64,000 nucleotides of DNA from an uncultured Roseburia sp. (GTDB lineage: Bacteria; Bacillota; Clostridia; Lachnospirales; Lachnospiraceae): contig CANDCP010000007.1 of NCBI GenBank assembly GCA_947383215.1, positions 29,947-93,946 of the forward strand, written 5' to 3'. This document shows positions 52,377-62,017 of the stretch, in pieces (the stretch's first letter is position 1; each line of letters opens with the position of its first letter). The notes under the pieces are model-generated. The model did no database searches. It was not told the origin of the DNA and saw only the letters and a program-made list of their open reading frames with translations. The translations under genes were made by a program, and so were the position numbers.

Positions 52377-53486
52377 TTACACACTTTCTATTTTTTCTAT
52401 TAAGTATTTTGTAATATGATCTATTTTAAACAGCTTTTTCATCTGCTCCAATCCGATTGCCAGAAGCAGGGAAGAAAACAGCAGTGCAAAAAATATCGGA
52501 ACACACTTTTGGAACGAGTACACAAATTCCGTAAAATAGTAATAAAATATAAATGAATGCGTCAAAAAAATCGTCATCGAGTATTTTCCGAGAAATTCCA
52601 TTATTTTCATCGGAAAAATCCTTTTTCTTCCAAACGATATTAAGTATACCATAATACACACGTCGATTGCAATAAACGCGTCGATCCAAAACTCGTATCC
52701 GGCGCGTATCCGAAGCGCGTACAACAGCAAAAACGCCCCGGCGGCCGCCGCAAGCTTAAAGGCGGTATCCGCATTTTTATTTTTAAACAGCAACTTGTCC
52801 GCGGTCTTTTCAATCAAACCATACTCGGCGCAAAAAATCCCGCTGGCCATAACAAAAATATAACGCCCAAAGGACGTGTCCGCAATATTAAAATACGGCG
52901 CGAATGCGCAGATAATCAAAACCAGGCTCCCCGCCGTTTTCTGCCACCGTATCAGGCACGGAAGGAAAAATACCATTAAAACCGCAATCGACATGTACCA
53001 CCAGGTAATGTTCAACGTAGGCGTACCCATAAAAGCCGCAAGGCCAAACAGATCGATAAACGCATATAAAACGGCTTTCAGGTTCCCTTCGCCGCGATAT
53101 ATTGAGGCAAACTTTCCGCTCCAAATCAGCTGAAAAAGAAACGCGCAAATGTAAATAAACATATAATTCGTCATCATTTTCACATAGCGCTTCCATGCAA
53201 ACTTCCCGACCTGCCTGCGGTCCATCGCGCTCCCATGCGCGTTATAAGATCTGGTAATCCCAAACGCGCTCAAAAATACAAACATTGCCACACAAACCTT
53301 TGCCGCCACCGCCAGATCCATGACCGTATCCAGTTCCAACAGGTACGGCGATACGCCAAACCGCTCGCACTTCTCCTCCGTGTACGCAAACAAATGATGG
53401 AAGAGCATAAATAAAACTGCAATCCCCTTTACCTCGAGTGTATGCAGTTTGTTAAATTTCACTGTTTCATCTCTTGTCACATTCAT
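52377..53486 (-). CDS. Acyltransferase family 3 (OafA/YrhL-type) membrane O-acyltransferase
   Basis: The 369-residue protein has about ten membrane segments and the family-3 N-terminal motif VKGIAVLFMLFHHLFA with its conserved histidines, followed by an arginine-bearing loop (VFLSAFGITRSYN). It should place an O-acetyl or similar group on a surface sugar from acyl-CoA. The ATG at 53486 has an unusually distant AAGGAG (17 bases), so the true start may be slightly downstream. It is the first gene after the terminator at 53526-53585 and may head the module operon. Confidence 0.88.
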   Translation of the reverse strand: MNVTRDETVKFNKLHTLEVKGIAVLFMLFHHLFAYTEEKCERFGVSPYLLELDTVMDLAVAAKVCVAMFVFLSAFGITRSYNAHGSAMDRRQVGKFAWKRYVKMMTNYMFIYICAFLFQLIWSGKFASIYRGEGNLKAVLYAFIDLFGLAAFMGTPTLNITWWYMSIAVLMVFFLPCLIRWQKTAGSLVLIICAFAPYFNIADTSFGRYIFVMASGIFCAEYGLIEKTADKLLFKNKNADTAFKLAAAAGAFLLLYALRIRAGYEFWIDAFIAIDVCIMVYLISFGRKRIFPMKIMEFLGKYSMTIFLTHSFIFYYYFTEFVYSFQKCVPIFFALLFSSLLLAIGLEQMKKLFKIDHITKYLIEKIESV

Positions 53487-53525
53487 TTTTTAACAGAATC
53501 CCACTCCTTGCGGACGCAATAACCT

Positions 53526-53585
53526 AATAAGAAAAAGACACCGGCTGAATCTGCTGTGTCCCCTCCGCCCCGTCTTTTTCTTATT
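53526..53585 (-). terminator. Terminator with a long outer inverted repeat after rffA
   Basis: Perfect 14-base arms AATAAGAAAAAGAC and GTCTTTTTCTTATT enclose a 32-base loop. The loop contains an inner hairpin, GACAC and GTGTC (53537-53560), followed on the minus strand by TCTTTTTCTTATT. The inner stem plus T-tract looks like a terminator and the outer A-rich arm could be an antiterminator or make it work in both directions. Confidence 0.6.
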
Positions 53586-53596
53586 CGTCCGCTTCC

Positions 53597-54727
53597 TTAT
53601 TTTTTATAAAAGTTTTTAATCTCATCGCAAATATACGTAACCTGCTCTGGCTTCAGGCCGTAATACAACGGCAGGCGCAACAGGCGCTCGCTCTCGCAGG
53701 TCGTATAGTTATCTTCGCCGTGGAATCTGCCGAACTTCATCCCCGCCGGCGCCGTATGCAGCGGAATATAGTGGAAAACGGCCATAATTCCTTTTTCCTT
53801 CAGATAGGAAATCAATTCCGTCCGCTCCTTTAGATCTCTCGTTTTTATATAGAACATATGCGCGTTGTGCTTACACTCCTGCGGTACATACGGTAAGTCA
53901 ATTGCGCCGCACGCTCCTGTCTCTTTGAGTTCTTCATAATATCTGTTCCACAACATCAGACGGTATTCGTTCATCTCTTCCGCCATCTCCAGCTGCGCCC
54001 ACAGATACGCCGCATTCATATCGCTCGGCAAATAAGAGCTCCCTGCGTTCACCCATCTGTATTTGTCAATCTGTCCGCGGAAAAACTGCGCCCTGTTGGT
54101 CCCCTTTTCTCTGATGATCTCGGCATCCTCAATCCTGGCCTCGTCGCGAATCAAAAGCGCGCCGCCCTCGCCCATCGAATAATTCTTTGTCTCATGAAAG
54201 CTGTAACATCCGTAATCTCCGATCGTCCCCAACGCGCGGCCCTTATACTCCGCCATCACGCCCTGCGCCGCGTCTTCCACAACCGCCAGACGATGTCTCC
54301 CGGCAATTTCCATGATTGTATCCATTTCACAGGCTACCCCCGCATAATGAACGGGAACAATCGCTTTTGTTTTGTCCGTAACCGCATCCTCAATTAAATT
54401 TTCATCTATATTCATAGTATCCGGACGAATGTCTACAAATACCGGAACCGCCCCTCTCATTACGAACGCGTCCGCGGTCGATACAAATGTATACGACGGC
54501 ATAATCACTTCGTCGCCCGGCTTGATATCCAACAAAAGCGCCGCCATCTCGGTTGCATGCGTGCAGGACGTCGTCAGAAGAACTTTCGGCGCTCCTGTGG
54601 TCCTCTCCAGCCACGCCGAACACTTTTTTGTAAATTCACCGTCGCCGCATATCTTTTGATTTTCGACCGCTTTTTTTACATAATCTAATTCTTTTCCCGT
54701 ATAAGGCGGCACATTAAAACTAATCAT
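53597..54727 (-). CDS. rffA: dTDP-4-amino-4,6-dideoxygalactose-type aminotransferase
   Basis: The 376-residue product is a PLP sugar aminotransferase (DegT/DnrJ/EryC1 family) of the RffA/WecE type. K181 (in HETKNYSMGEGG) is the PLP lysine and D152 (VVEDAAQG) the PLP-nitrogen contact; YTFVSTADAF and SYLPSDMNAAYLW are typical. It converts a dTDP-4-keto-6-deoxyhexose to a 4-amino sugar using glutamate, in the cytoplasm. The product would feed N-acetylation and lipid transfer by the neighbouring genes. It is framed by its own strong promoter (54770-54797) and a terminator (53526-53585), so it may be monocistronic. AAAGGATAAAAT precedes the ATG. Confidence 0.92.
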   Translation of the reverse strand: MISFNVPPYTGKELDYVKKAVENQKICGDGEFTKKCSAWLERTTGAPKVLLTTSCTHATEMAALLLDIKPGDEVIMPSYTFVSTADAFVMRGAVPVFVDIRPDTMNIDENLIEDAVTDKTKAIVPVHYAGVACEMDTIMEIAGRHRLAVVEDAAQGVMAEYKGRALGTIGDYGCYSFHETKNYSMGEGGALLIRDEARIEDAEIIREKGTNRAQFFRGQIDKYRWVNAGSSYLPSDMNAAYLWAQLEMAEEMNEYRLMLWNRYYEELKETGACGAIDLPYVPQECKHNAHMFYIKTRDLKERTELISYLKEKGIMAVFHYIPLHTAPAGMKFGRFHGEDNYTTCESERLLRLPLYYGLKPEQVTYICDEIKNFYKK

Positions 54728-54769
54728 ATTTTATCCTTTCTTTGCCTGTTATCAATCCTAATTGATTTT

Positions 54770-54797
54770 ATCATAGCACATTTCATCATAAAGTCAA
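54770..54797 (-). promoter_or_regulatory. Strong promoter of rffA
   Basis: On the minus strand TTGACT and TATGAT are 16 bases apart with TGC before the -10 box. It begins seven bases after the stop of the previous membrane protein gene and gives a leader of about 35 bases. Confidence 0.75.
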
Positions 54798-54803
54798 CGA
54801 TTC

Positions 54804-55988
54804 TTAATACCAAAACCCCTCCACGGTAATCAAGCGGTATACATAGTTGAGACCCGACGCCAGATGTATCAATAAGAGAACCGTCGATACCATTCCTCCC
54901 GCGAGCCTTAATTTCCCCGCCGTCTTCCATTCTGTATTTTGTACCCCGTCGAGAAAATACCGGAAAGAGACAAGCCATAACAGCAGTCCTCCCAGATAAT
55001 ATCCCCAGAAAAAGTTTCCGTGAAATTTCCTCGCTCCGGTCTCTATCAACAGCGCCGCCTCCGCAAACCCGAACAGATATACAAAAACGGCAACCTTATT
55101 TTCTATTTTCCGGAAGAACCCTCTGACGTCTTGTAAAATGACACAGAGCGGGAACGCCATAAACAGCAACGTCGAAATCCAGGGATTTGCGGTGTACGAC
55201 CGCCACACGGTCATCCACTCAAAGCCGATTTCATCGCCCAGACTGTAATACGCCTGTATAAACAACAGAATGGTCGCCGGAATAAACGCACATGCAATCT
55301 GAAAATGCCGAAAAAAGGATTTTCCTTTTGTATGTACAATATCAAAGACCATGTACATCCCAAGCCCCGGAATAAACACCTGGCTAAACGACGGCTTCGC
55401 AAGATTGCATCCGATCATAACGACCAGAAGCATCCACCACAGCTTACGGAACGCAACCCGCTCGCCCCCCGGTATCCGCAGCATTTTTATCACCAACAAA
55501 AATGCCGCGATTCCAAACGGGCGCACCATAATGTACGTCGGATTATGCCAGATATTGACGGAGCCCTGTCCCAAATACACATTCGGATTAAACGCAGGAA
55601 CATAAATGGACTGAAGCAGCAGAAAGACCATTGTCATGACGGCATATATATTTTTCGAATATTTTTTCGTCTTACTCTCCGTCATAAAATAATACGTCAA
55701 GAGATAAGCCGCAACATTTATGAAACCGAGCAGCGCCGACGCCACAAACACCGGATTCCACGAAGTAACCTTTAAGATGCCCTTCACAAGAAAATGAAAC
55801 AGCGGATATGAGACAAGCTTCAGCAATTCATCAAAAAACGGGAGCGTGGCGGCCTTCTCTACATGCCACTTAATGTCGCTGTATCCCATCAGCATCTCTT
55901 TCCTCACAATGAGATACGTGAAAGAAAACAGTACCATACTGCAGAGTAAAATACAGACGTTAAATTTTTGTCTTTTTTCCTTATCCAT
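54804..55988 (-). CDS. GT-C-like polytopic membrane protein, recent tandem duplicate (copy 1)
   Basis: The 394-residue product has about ten membrane segments. An extracellular loop near residues 35-50 (MGYSDIKWHVEKAATLPFF) carries the acidic residue expected of GT-C enzymes and a later loop reads NPNVYLGQGSVNIWHNPTYIM. It closely matches copy 2 (56025-57194) through almost its full length, and even its ribosome site region (GTAGGAAGAAxT) matches. This copy has a longer C-terminus (TVEGFWY). It likely transfers a sugar from a polyprenyl carrier outside the membrane; sugar unknown. Confidence 0.75.
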   Translation of the reverse strand: MDKEKRQKFNVCILLCSMVLFSFTYLIVRKEMLMGYSDIKWHVEKAATLPFFDELLKLVSYPLFHFLVKGILKVTSWNPVFVASALLGFINVAAYLLTYYFMTESKTKKYSKNIYAVMTMVFLLLQSIYVPAFNPNVYLGQGSVNIWHNPTYIMVRPFGIAAFLLVIKMLRIPGGERVAFRKLWWMLLVVMIGCNLAKPSFSQVFIPGLGMYMVFDIVHTKGKSFFRHFQIACAFIPATILLFIQAYYSLGDEIGFEWMTVWRSYTANPWISTLLFMAFPLCVILQDVRGFFRKIENKVAVFVYLFGFAEAALLIETGARKFHGNFFWGYYLGGLLLWLVSFRYFLDGVQNTEWKTAGKLRLAGGMVSTVLLLIHLASGLNYVYRLITVEGFWY

Positions 55989-56024
55989 AATTCTTCCTAC
56001 TTTCCTTCCCTATGATCGATGTCC

Positions 56025-57194
56025 TCAGACGGCGATTAAGCTGCGCGCATAGAACAGCCCCGACGCCAAATGCATCAACAAAATTACAGCCGAGACAACC
56101 GTTTTCGCAAGCTTTAATTTTCCCGCCGTTTTCCATTCCGTATTTTGTACCCCGTCAAGAAAGTACCGGAAAGAGACAAGCCATAACAGCAGGCCTCCCA
56201 GATAATATCCCCAGAAAAAGTTTCCGTGAAATTTTCTCACCCCGGTCTCTGTCAAAAGCGCAGCCTCCGCAAACCCGAACAGATATGCAAATGCAGCGAT
56301 CTTATGTTCCGTTTTTTGAAAGAACCCCCTGACGTCCTGTAAAATGACACAGAGCGGAAACGCCATAAACAGCAATGTCGAAATCCAGGGATTTGGGGTA
56401 TATGACCGCCACACGGCCATCCACTCAAAAGCAATCTCATCTCCCAGGCTGTAATATGCCTGTATAAATAACAGAATGGTCGCCGGAATAAACGCACATG
56501 CAATTTGAAAATGCCGAAAAAAAGATTTTCCTTTTGTGCGTACGATATCATATATCATGTACATCCCAAGTCCCGGAATAAACATCTGACTAAACGACGG
56601 TTTCGCGAGATTACATCCGACCATAACAAGCAGGAGCATCCACCACAGCTTATGGAACGCAACCCGCTCGCCCTCCCGTATCCGCAATATTTTTATCGTC
56701 AATAGAAACGCCGCTATCCCAAACGGACGCACCATGATATACGTCGGATTGTGCCAGATATTAATGGAGCCCTGACCTAAATAGATATTCGGATTAAACG
56801 CAGGAACGTAAATCGACTGAAGCAGCAGAAAGATCATTGTCATGACGGCATATATATTTTTCGAATATTTTTTCGTCTTATTTTCCGTCATAAAATAATA
56901 CGTCAATACATAGGCCGCAACGTTTATGAAACCGAGCAGCGCCGGCGCTACAACCGCCGGCTCCCATGAAGTAACCTTTATGACGCTCTTCACAAGAAAA
57001 TGAAACATAGGATACGGAACCAGCTTCAGCAATTCGTCAAAAAACGGGAGCGTGGCGGCCTTCTCTGCATGCCACTTCATATCGCTATTTCCTATCAGCA
57101 TCTGTCCCTCCGCAATGAAATATGTGCAAGAAAACAGCGCTATACTGCCGATCAACATACAGACATTCAATTTTTGCCTTTTTTCCTTATCCAT
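56025..57194 (-). CDS. GT-C-like polytopic membrane protein, recent tandem duplicate (copy 2)
   Basis: The 389-residue product is a near copy of the preceding entry, with the loop IGNSDMKWHAEKAATLPFF and GQGSINIWHNPTYIM and differences mainly in the N-terminal 30 residues and in the C-terminal tail (ARSLIAV). It has the same ribosome site sequence and follows the larger GT-C gene by eight bases, so this copy is probably in the ancestral position and copy 1 the duplicate, although the direction cannot be proved. Function as for copy 1. Confidence 0.75.
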   Translation of the reverse strand: MDKEKRQKLNVCMLIGSIALFSCTYFIAEGQMLIGNSDMKWHAEKAATLPFFDELLKLVPYPMFHFLVKSVIKVTSWEPAVVAPALLGFINVAAYVLTYYFMTENKTKKYSKNIYAVMTMIFLLLQSIYVPAFNPNIYLGQGSINIWHNPTYIMVRPFGIAAFLLTIKILRIREGERVAFHKLWWMLLLVMVGCNLAKPSFSQMFIPGLGMYMIYDIVRTKGKSFFRHFQIACAFIPATILLFIQAYYSLGDEIAFEWMAVWRSYTPNPWISTLLFMAFPLCVILQDVRGFFQKTEHKIAAFAYLFGFAEAALLTETGVRKFHGNFFWGYYLGGLLLWLVSFRYFLDGVQNTEWKTAGKLKLAKTVVSAVILLMHLASGLFYARSLIAV

Positions 57195-57202
57195 AGTTCT
57201 TC

Positions 57203-59290
57203 CTACTTTCTCTCATACACGCATATTCCAAACGGCGCGTTTTCTTTGGTCCGGACAAACTCCTCATCCAGCCGGGACTTTAAATCGGCTGACACTTCTC
57301 TCCCCAGCATAGTAAGCACATATATTTTTGAATACTTCTGTATCTCCTCCGGCTCGCCGTAGGAAGCCCAGCAGATATTCGGGCAATCTCTTGTCCCTTT
57401 TTGCGTAATATAGTACTCCAAGCCCTGCACGACGTACTTATTGCCGGTGACCGCGACCAGAGTATCGTCGTTAAAAACATCCTCCTTAGATACAATCCAC
57501 TGCGCCGCTTCTCTGTTTGTCTCTTCATGTACGACCGGATCCAAAAAATACTGCATACTGCCGGTTAGAACCATCGTCGACGCCACCGCGGCCGTCAGTC
57601 TGCCAATCTGCGTTTTCTTATCCTCAGAAACGCACCCGCCAATCCCACGAAAGATCCAGTCAAGGCCTGCCGCAATTAAAAGCGCAACAAAGAGTAAAAC
57701 CGAAATAAAATATCTCTCTACATACAGGGAATTTTCGGGATTTACCCAGACAGAATACACAATACTGGCTGAAAATACGCCGCCGATCGCCAATACCGGC
57801 ATAATTTTATAGACGCGTTCCCCAATTTCCTTCCCGCGTTTTACGCAGGCAGCGTAACAATCTAAGACTGCGCAGATAACGCCTAAAATCAACGCGCCGA
57901 ACAGCCACACGCTTTGCCCGCATAATTCAAAAACCGTCTGATACACGATGGAGGCGTTCGGCGTCGACGTCCAGGAGTAATTGTTCCACGTCCCTCCCAT
58001 ATCGTTCGTAAAAATCCAAACCACAAAATAGGCGACCGGAAATACAAACGATACGATATTTTTCCAGGGAATCTTCCGGAATACCATCAGCAAAAAATCA
58101 ATCCCCAAAAAGACCGCGGCGACTAATATTCCATACGGATGGGAATCCATCGTCAACGCCAGGCATAGGCTGTACGCCGCAATTCTCCCCAGATTTACCG
58201 TCCTTTGGCCGCCCCGCCTCATATACGCAAGAAACAGAATTACCGTCGCAAAATATAACAGATAATAATTTCTAAATTCGATGCCGACCTGCCTGTAAAA
58301 ATACGGTATGGACGCAATTACTGCCGAGGCGAATATGCCCGTCCGCTTTCCTCCATACATTTTTCCCGCAACCCCGGTCAAAAATACCGCAAGCGCCGAA
58401 ATAAATTCCGTCAAAAACAGCAGATACTCTTCTCCGTACGGCATCAGATGATACCATAATCTCATCAGAAAATGGTGGCTGTACTGGTTATAAACCGGAT
58501 CCCCCGTGTCGTACCAGCCTATATTCCAAAGCTCATCATACCACAGGGAATCCCCCTTTACAGTGCACATCATGCCAATTAACGCATAGACCGCAATCAA
58601 TGCGTAAATAAAATAATCCCAGTTTTTTCCACACCACTCGCTAAGCTCTTTTTTTCTCTTTTCGGCCCGCAAAACGGCTGCGGTAAGAAGACACATCAGG
58701 ATCAAGAAGGCCAGTGCAAAAATCAGCAATTTCTGAACCTTATAAAGACGCAGCTCTCCCACGGCGCTTCCCGCGATTTTCACTTCTATATCGGCTTCAT
58801 CCTCCGAATACAAGTCCTGCGCGATCTCTTTTTGCGGCGTTTTTATCTCGATCACTCCCATATTGGACGCCCCGGAAAAAACGAGTTTCCGCGACGATCC
58901 AATCGGTATATCCAGCGTTACGCGTCTTGTAAGTTTTCCGGTCACCAGATTATTACTGTCGGACTGATACGCATAAGAGCCGCCAATCCAAAGCCACTTC
59001 CCCTCCCGTGCATTGGAAAGCGCGATTTCCTCTCCGTCCACTACTATTTTTTTTAAAACCGCGTCCGAAGCGGTCGCATTTTCATTTTTCCGGTCGGACA
59101 CTTCAATTTCTATCTGTTCGACCCGCCGCGGCAAAACCGCAGTCAAAAGATTGGAAGCAATCCCCGAGATCAATGCCATTACCAGTATCGGGATCAAGAA
59201 ACTTCTTCCGTTTTTCTTTTTTATCGCTTTCGCAATCAGACCCGATACCAACAGTATGATTACCAATTTTGCCAGCACAATTTTTATCAC
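57203..59290 (-). CDS. PMT/GT39-like membrane glycosyltransferase with an N-terminal beta domain
   Basis: The 695-residue product has two N-terminal membrane segments, an extracellular beta-rich segment (about 55-185, unusual for this family), then about ten more membrane segments and a C-terminal soluble domain (about 580-695). The loop GDSLWYDELWNIGWYDTGD with W-Y-D-E-L is the classic DE motif of GT-C/PMT enzymes. It should transfer a sugar from a polyprenyl-phosphate carrier to an exported polymer or protein. It follows the TagF fusion gene by 16 bases and precedes the duplicated pair by eight bases, so all form one unit. Confidence 0.83.
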   Translation of the reverse strand: MIKIVLAKLVIILLVSGLIAKAIKKKNGRSFLIPILVMALISGIASNLLTAVLPRRVEQIEIEVSDRKNENATASDAVLKKIVVDGEEIALSNAREGKWLWIGGSYAYQSDSNNLVTGKLTRRVTLDIPIGSSRKLVFSGASNMGVIEIKTPQKEIAQDLYSEDEADIEVKIAGSAVGELRLYKVQKLLIFALAFLILMCLLTAAVLRAEKRKKELSEWCGKNWDYFIYALIAVYALIGMMCTVKGDSLWYDELWNIGWYDTGDPVYNQYSHHFLMRLWYHLMPYGEEYLLFLTEFISALAVFLTGVAGKMYGGKRTGIFASAVIASIPYFYRQVGIEFRNYYLLYFATVILFLAYMRRGGQRTVNLGRIAAYSLCLALTMDSHPYGILVAAVFLGIDFLLMVFRKIPWKNIVSFVFPVAYFVVWIFTNDMGGTWNNYSWTSTPNASIVYQTVFELCGQSVWLFGALILGVICAVLDCYAACVKRGKEIGERVYKIMPVLAIGGVFSASIVYSVWVNPENSLYVERYFISVLLFVALLIAAGLDWIFRGIGGCVSEDKKTQIGRLTAAVASTMVLTGSMQYFLDPVVHEETNREAAQWIVSKEDVFNDDTLVAVTGNKYVVQGLEYYITQKGTRDCPNICWASYGEPEEIQKYSKIYVLTMLGREVSADLKSRLDEEFVRTKENAPFGICVYERK

Positions 59291-59306
59291 CGTAAATCTC
59301 CTCCGT

Positions 59307-62006
59307 CTAACCGTTCAAAGCTTCTATGGCCTCAAATACTCTCTGACAATTATTTCTGTCAAACGCATAATAAAACGCCTCAATGCGCTTTTTATACACG
59401 TCCTCCAGCACGCACCCCGCTTCCACCTGCGCAATAATCGCATTTACCGTGGATTCATAATCCTTGCAGACAGGCCCGAACCCCATGGAATCGTAATCCC
59501 AATATCCCTCGTCATACATTTGCCCCGCAAAAAAGGCTTTTCGATCGCTCTGCGTATAGATAACCGGTTTCTGCAAAAACGCAAAGTCATACGCTACGCT
59601 GGAATAGTCCGTAATTAAAAGCGCATTCTCCTTAAATTCCTTCTGATAATCGATCGCCTCCGCCACCACTTTAATGACTTCATTTCCGGTAAAATCAGAG
59701 GCATTCGGAAGATTGTTTGTGTGAACGCAGAATTTTCCTCTGTATCCGCACCTCTTCATGGCCGCAACTAACCTCTCGTCATTAATCAGTTTTTGATAAA
59801 ACTGATAGTAATCGGATTTTTTAAATTCCGTATTATACGGCCGGATTCCTGTCTTCTGGTCCATCTCGATTGCAAGCTCGGTCCTCCAGGTTGGAAGAAA
59901 TATAATCGTCTTCTCGGGCTTCTTATCCTGCACCAGGGAATCAAACCGCGGGAATCCGACTAATTTCACCACGCGTTCGTCATAATGATAGTCCCCGTCC
60001 AGAATCGACTTATATTCCGGATAGGCCGCCGTCACAAACAGGTCAATATTTTTATTAAATTTGTTCAACCAGATCGACAGATCGTCTTTCGTAATTCCAT
60101 GCTGCAAAAAAACATATTGATAATGAAACAAATCCCCTACGCACATTTTTCCCGTATCAAACGGATTTACGATATTATCCTCGCCCTGAGAAGATATAAT
60201 TTTATCGGCAAAAAGCGTATACAGTTTATGCTTGAACGACTTGTAGGGAATCACCTTCCCTATGCGCTTCATTCGCTCATAATCTTTTGATTCTGAGGAG
60301 ATCACGAAATACGCGTCGACCTCCCCCGTTTTTTCGGACGCCACATACCGGAAAAACGCTTCCCCGTTATCGCCCGCAAGATTTATTCTGTCCGTAATCA
60401 GCCAGATACGCTTTTTATGAAAACGCTTTCGCGCAAAGTAAGCTTTTCTGAATTTGAATCCCTCCAGGATCTCTTCTTTTTGAATCTCTAAAAGCTCCGG
60501 GCCCTCCAGCTTCCTCCTCATTTCCTCACGGAATTTTTTTTCGCAGTTCCCGCGAAGCTTCGCGCTCGACTTTTGCGCCTTTAACCAGCCCATCCCCTGC
60601 GTTATGATATATCCGCCTTCCTCATAATACGCGCTATAAAATTCGTCGCTTAGCTTCGCAAATTTTCTTTTTACAAGTTTCGGGTAAATCGGATACTTAC
60701 CGTCAAATTCTCCCCGCAGGTCAAACCTCCGTCCGTCTTCAAGCGGCAGCTCCATCTCATATATATGATTGCTTATGACGGTCTTCCCCCAAATCTTCAG
60801 CTCTCTGTATGCGGAGGGCTTTGCATTGACATTATAAAGCTCTCCCCTCTCGTCCACAAGCCAAAACCGCAGCTTATCGTAAAAATATGTCCAGATCTGT
60901 CCGCTGATATAGAGCTTTTGGGACCGTACGCGCAAAACGTCGACAGAAAACATAAATGTCTTCCCCAAATCGCAAATCACTAAATTTCGGAAGAACAATT
61001 TCTGCTCTACATATTTAAATTCTTTTGTAATATCGCATCCGTATTTTAACGACAATAAGTAAATTTTTTGCTGAACGTAAATCTGCTCCGGCGCTACAAG
61101 AATATCGTCATCGCATACATCTAACAATTTTTTCACGACGGCCAGATACTCGGTTATCTGCTCCGGCGTCAAAAACTCGTCGATTTCATCTTTGAGGCGC
61201 CACTGCATTTCATAAGCAATCAAATACTGTACATACGGGATAACGGCTCCGAATTTTTCCTCGGACCGCCGTATCACCTCGCCGTAAAAAAGCTTCGGCG
61301 TCGTAAAATACCATTCCGGCGACTGTCTTTTATTCTGCACCGCCGAGCTGTTATTGGCGCGTTTCCTGTAATAGTGCGTCGGCTGCGCTACAAGCCCGTA
61401 CCTATGTTTCTTCAAAATTATCTCGTTGACGTACAGCGCGTCCTCGCCGTATTTTAAACCCGTATCAAACTGCTCGTCGCGCATAATCTCGGCCTTGAGA
61501 AAGGACGCCGTGATATGCAGCTGCAGATCCTCAAAATTCGTCAGGATATCGGTCACGCGGTCTCCGTCCTCGTATTTTTTCTTGGAAAGCGGATGCGGCC
61601 CGGTCTGCCCCTCAAAAAATTCCTGCTTACACGATACGAGGTCAACCTGCTCATAATGCTTCTCGAAAAAGCGGTAGACGCACGAAAAGGCGTCGGGGCT
61701 CCACTTATCGTCAGAGTCCAGGAAATTCACATATTTTCCCTTAACGTAATCCATGCCGTGATTTCTGGCCGCGCTCACGCCCGCGTTTTCCTGCTTTACA
61801 TAGACAATATTGTCCGGGTACTTCTTTTGATACGCAAGACAGATCTCCTCGCTGTGATCGGGACTCCCGTCGTTTACAAGAATCATTTGTATATTCTGTT
61901 CAAATCCGATGTCCTGCGCGATGACGGAGTCTATCGTTTCCGCCAGAAAGCCTTCTACATTGTAAATCGGTATCACAACCGAAAATTTAAACGTTTCCTT
62001 TTGCAT
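59307..62006 (-). CDS. GT2/TagF-type glycerophosphotransferase fusion
   Basis: The 899-residue product has an intact N-terminal GT2 domain (about 1-220: FSVVIPIYNVEGFLAETIDS, LVNDGSPDHS, NFLDSDDKW), a beta middle region and a C-terminal CDP-glycerol glycerophosphotransferase domain (about 510-895: FLQHGITKDDLSIWLN, VGFPRFDSL, LPTWRTEL, TDYSSVAYDFAFLQKP). It could both add a sugar and polymerise a polyol phosphate, making a glycosylated or alternating teichoic chain. The start at 62006 is seven bases after AAGGAG; an ATG at 62012 is too close to the site. It is the intact counterpart of the worn proteins at 43611-44891 and 37280-39916. Confidence 0.93.
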   Translation of the reverse strand: MQKETFKFSVVIPIYNVEGFLAETIDSVIAQDIGFEQNIQMILVNDGSPDHSEEICLAYQKKYPDNIVYVKQENAGVSAARNHGMDYVKGKYVNFLDSDDKWSPDAFSCVYRFFEKHYEQVDLVSCKQEFFEGQTGPHPLSKKKYEDGDRVTDILTNFEDLQLHITASFLKAEIMRDEQFDTGLKYGEDALYVNEIILKKHRYGLVAQPTHYYRKRANNSSAVQNKRQSPEWYFTTPKLFYGEVIRRSEEKFGAVIPYVQYLIAYEMQWRLKDEIDEFLTPEQITEYLAVVKKLLDVCDDDILVAPEQIYVQQKIYLLSLKYGCDITKEFKYVEQKLFFRNLVICDLGKTFMFSVDVLRVRSQKLYISGQIWTYFYDKLRFWLVDERGELYNVNAKPSAYRELKIWGKTVISNHIYEMELPLEDGRRFDLRGEFDGKYPIYPKLVKRKFAKLSDEFYSAYYEEGGYIITQGMGWLKAQKSSAKLRGNCEKKFREEMRRKLEGPELLEIQKEEILEGFKFRKAYFARKRFHKKRIWLITDRINLAGDNGEAFFRYVASEKTGEVDAYFVISSESKDYERMKRIGKVIPYKSFKHKLYTLFADKIISSQGEDNIVNPFDTGKMCVGDLFHYQYVFLQHGITKDDLSIWLNKFNKNIDLFVTAAYPEYKSILDGDYHYDERVVKLVGFPRFDSLVQDKKPEKTIIFLPTWRTELAIEMDQKTGIRPYNTEFKKSDYYQFYQKLINDERLVAAMKRCGYRGKFCVHTNNLPNASDFTGNEVIKVVAEAIDYQKEFKENALLITDYSSVAYDFAFLQKPVIYTQSDRKAFFAGQMYDEGYWDYDSMGFGPVCKDYESTVNAIIAQVEAGCVLEDVYKKRIEAFYYAFDRNNCQRVFEAIEALNG

Positions 62007-62017
62007 TTTCATACTCC

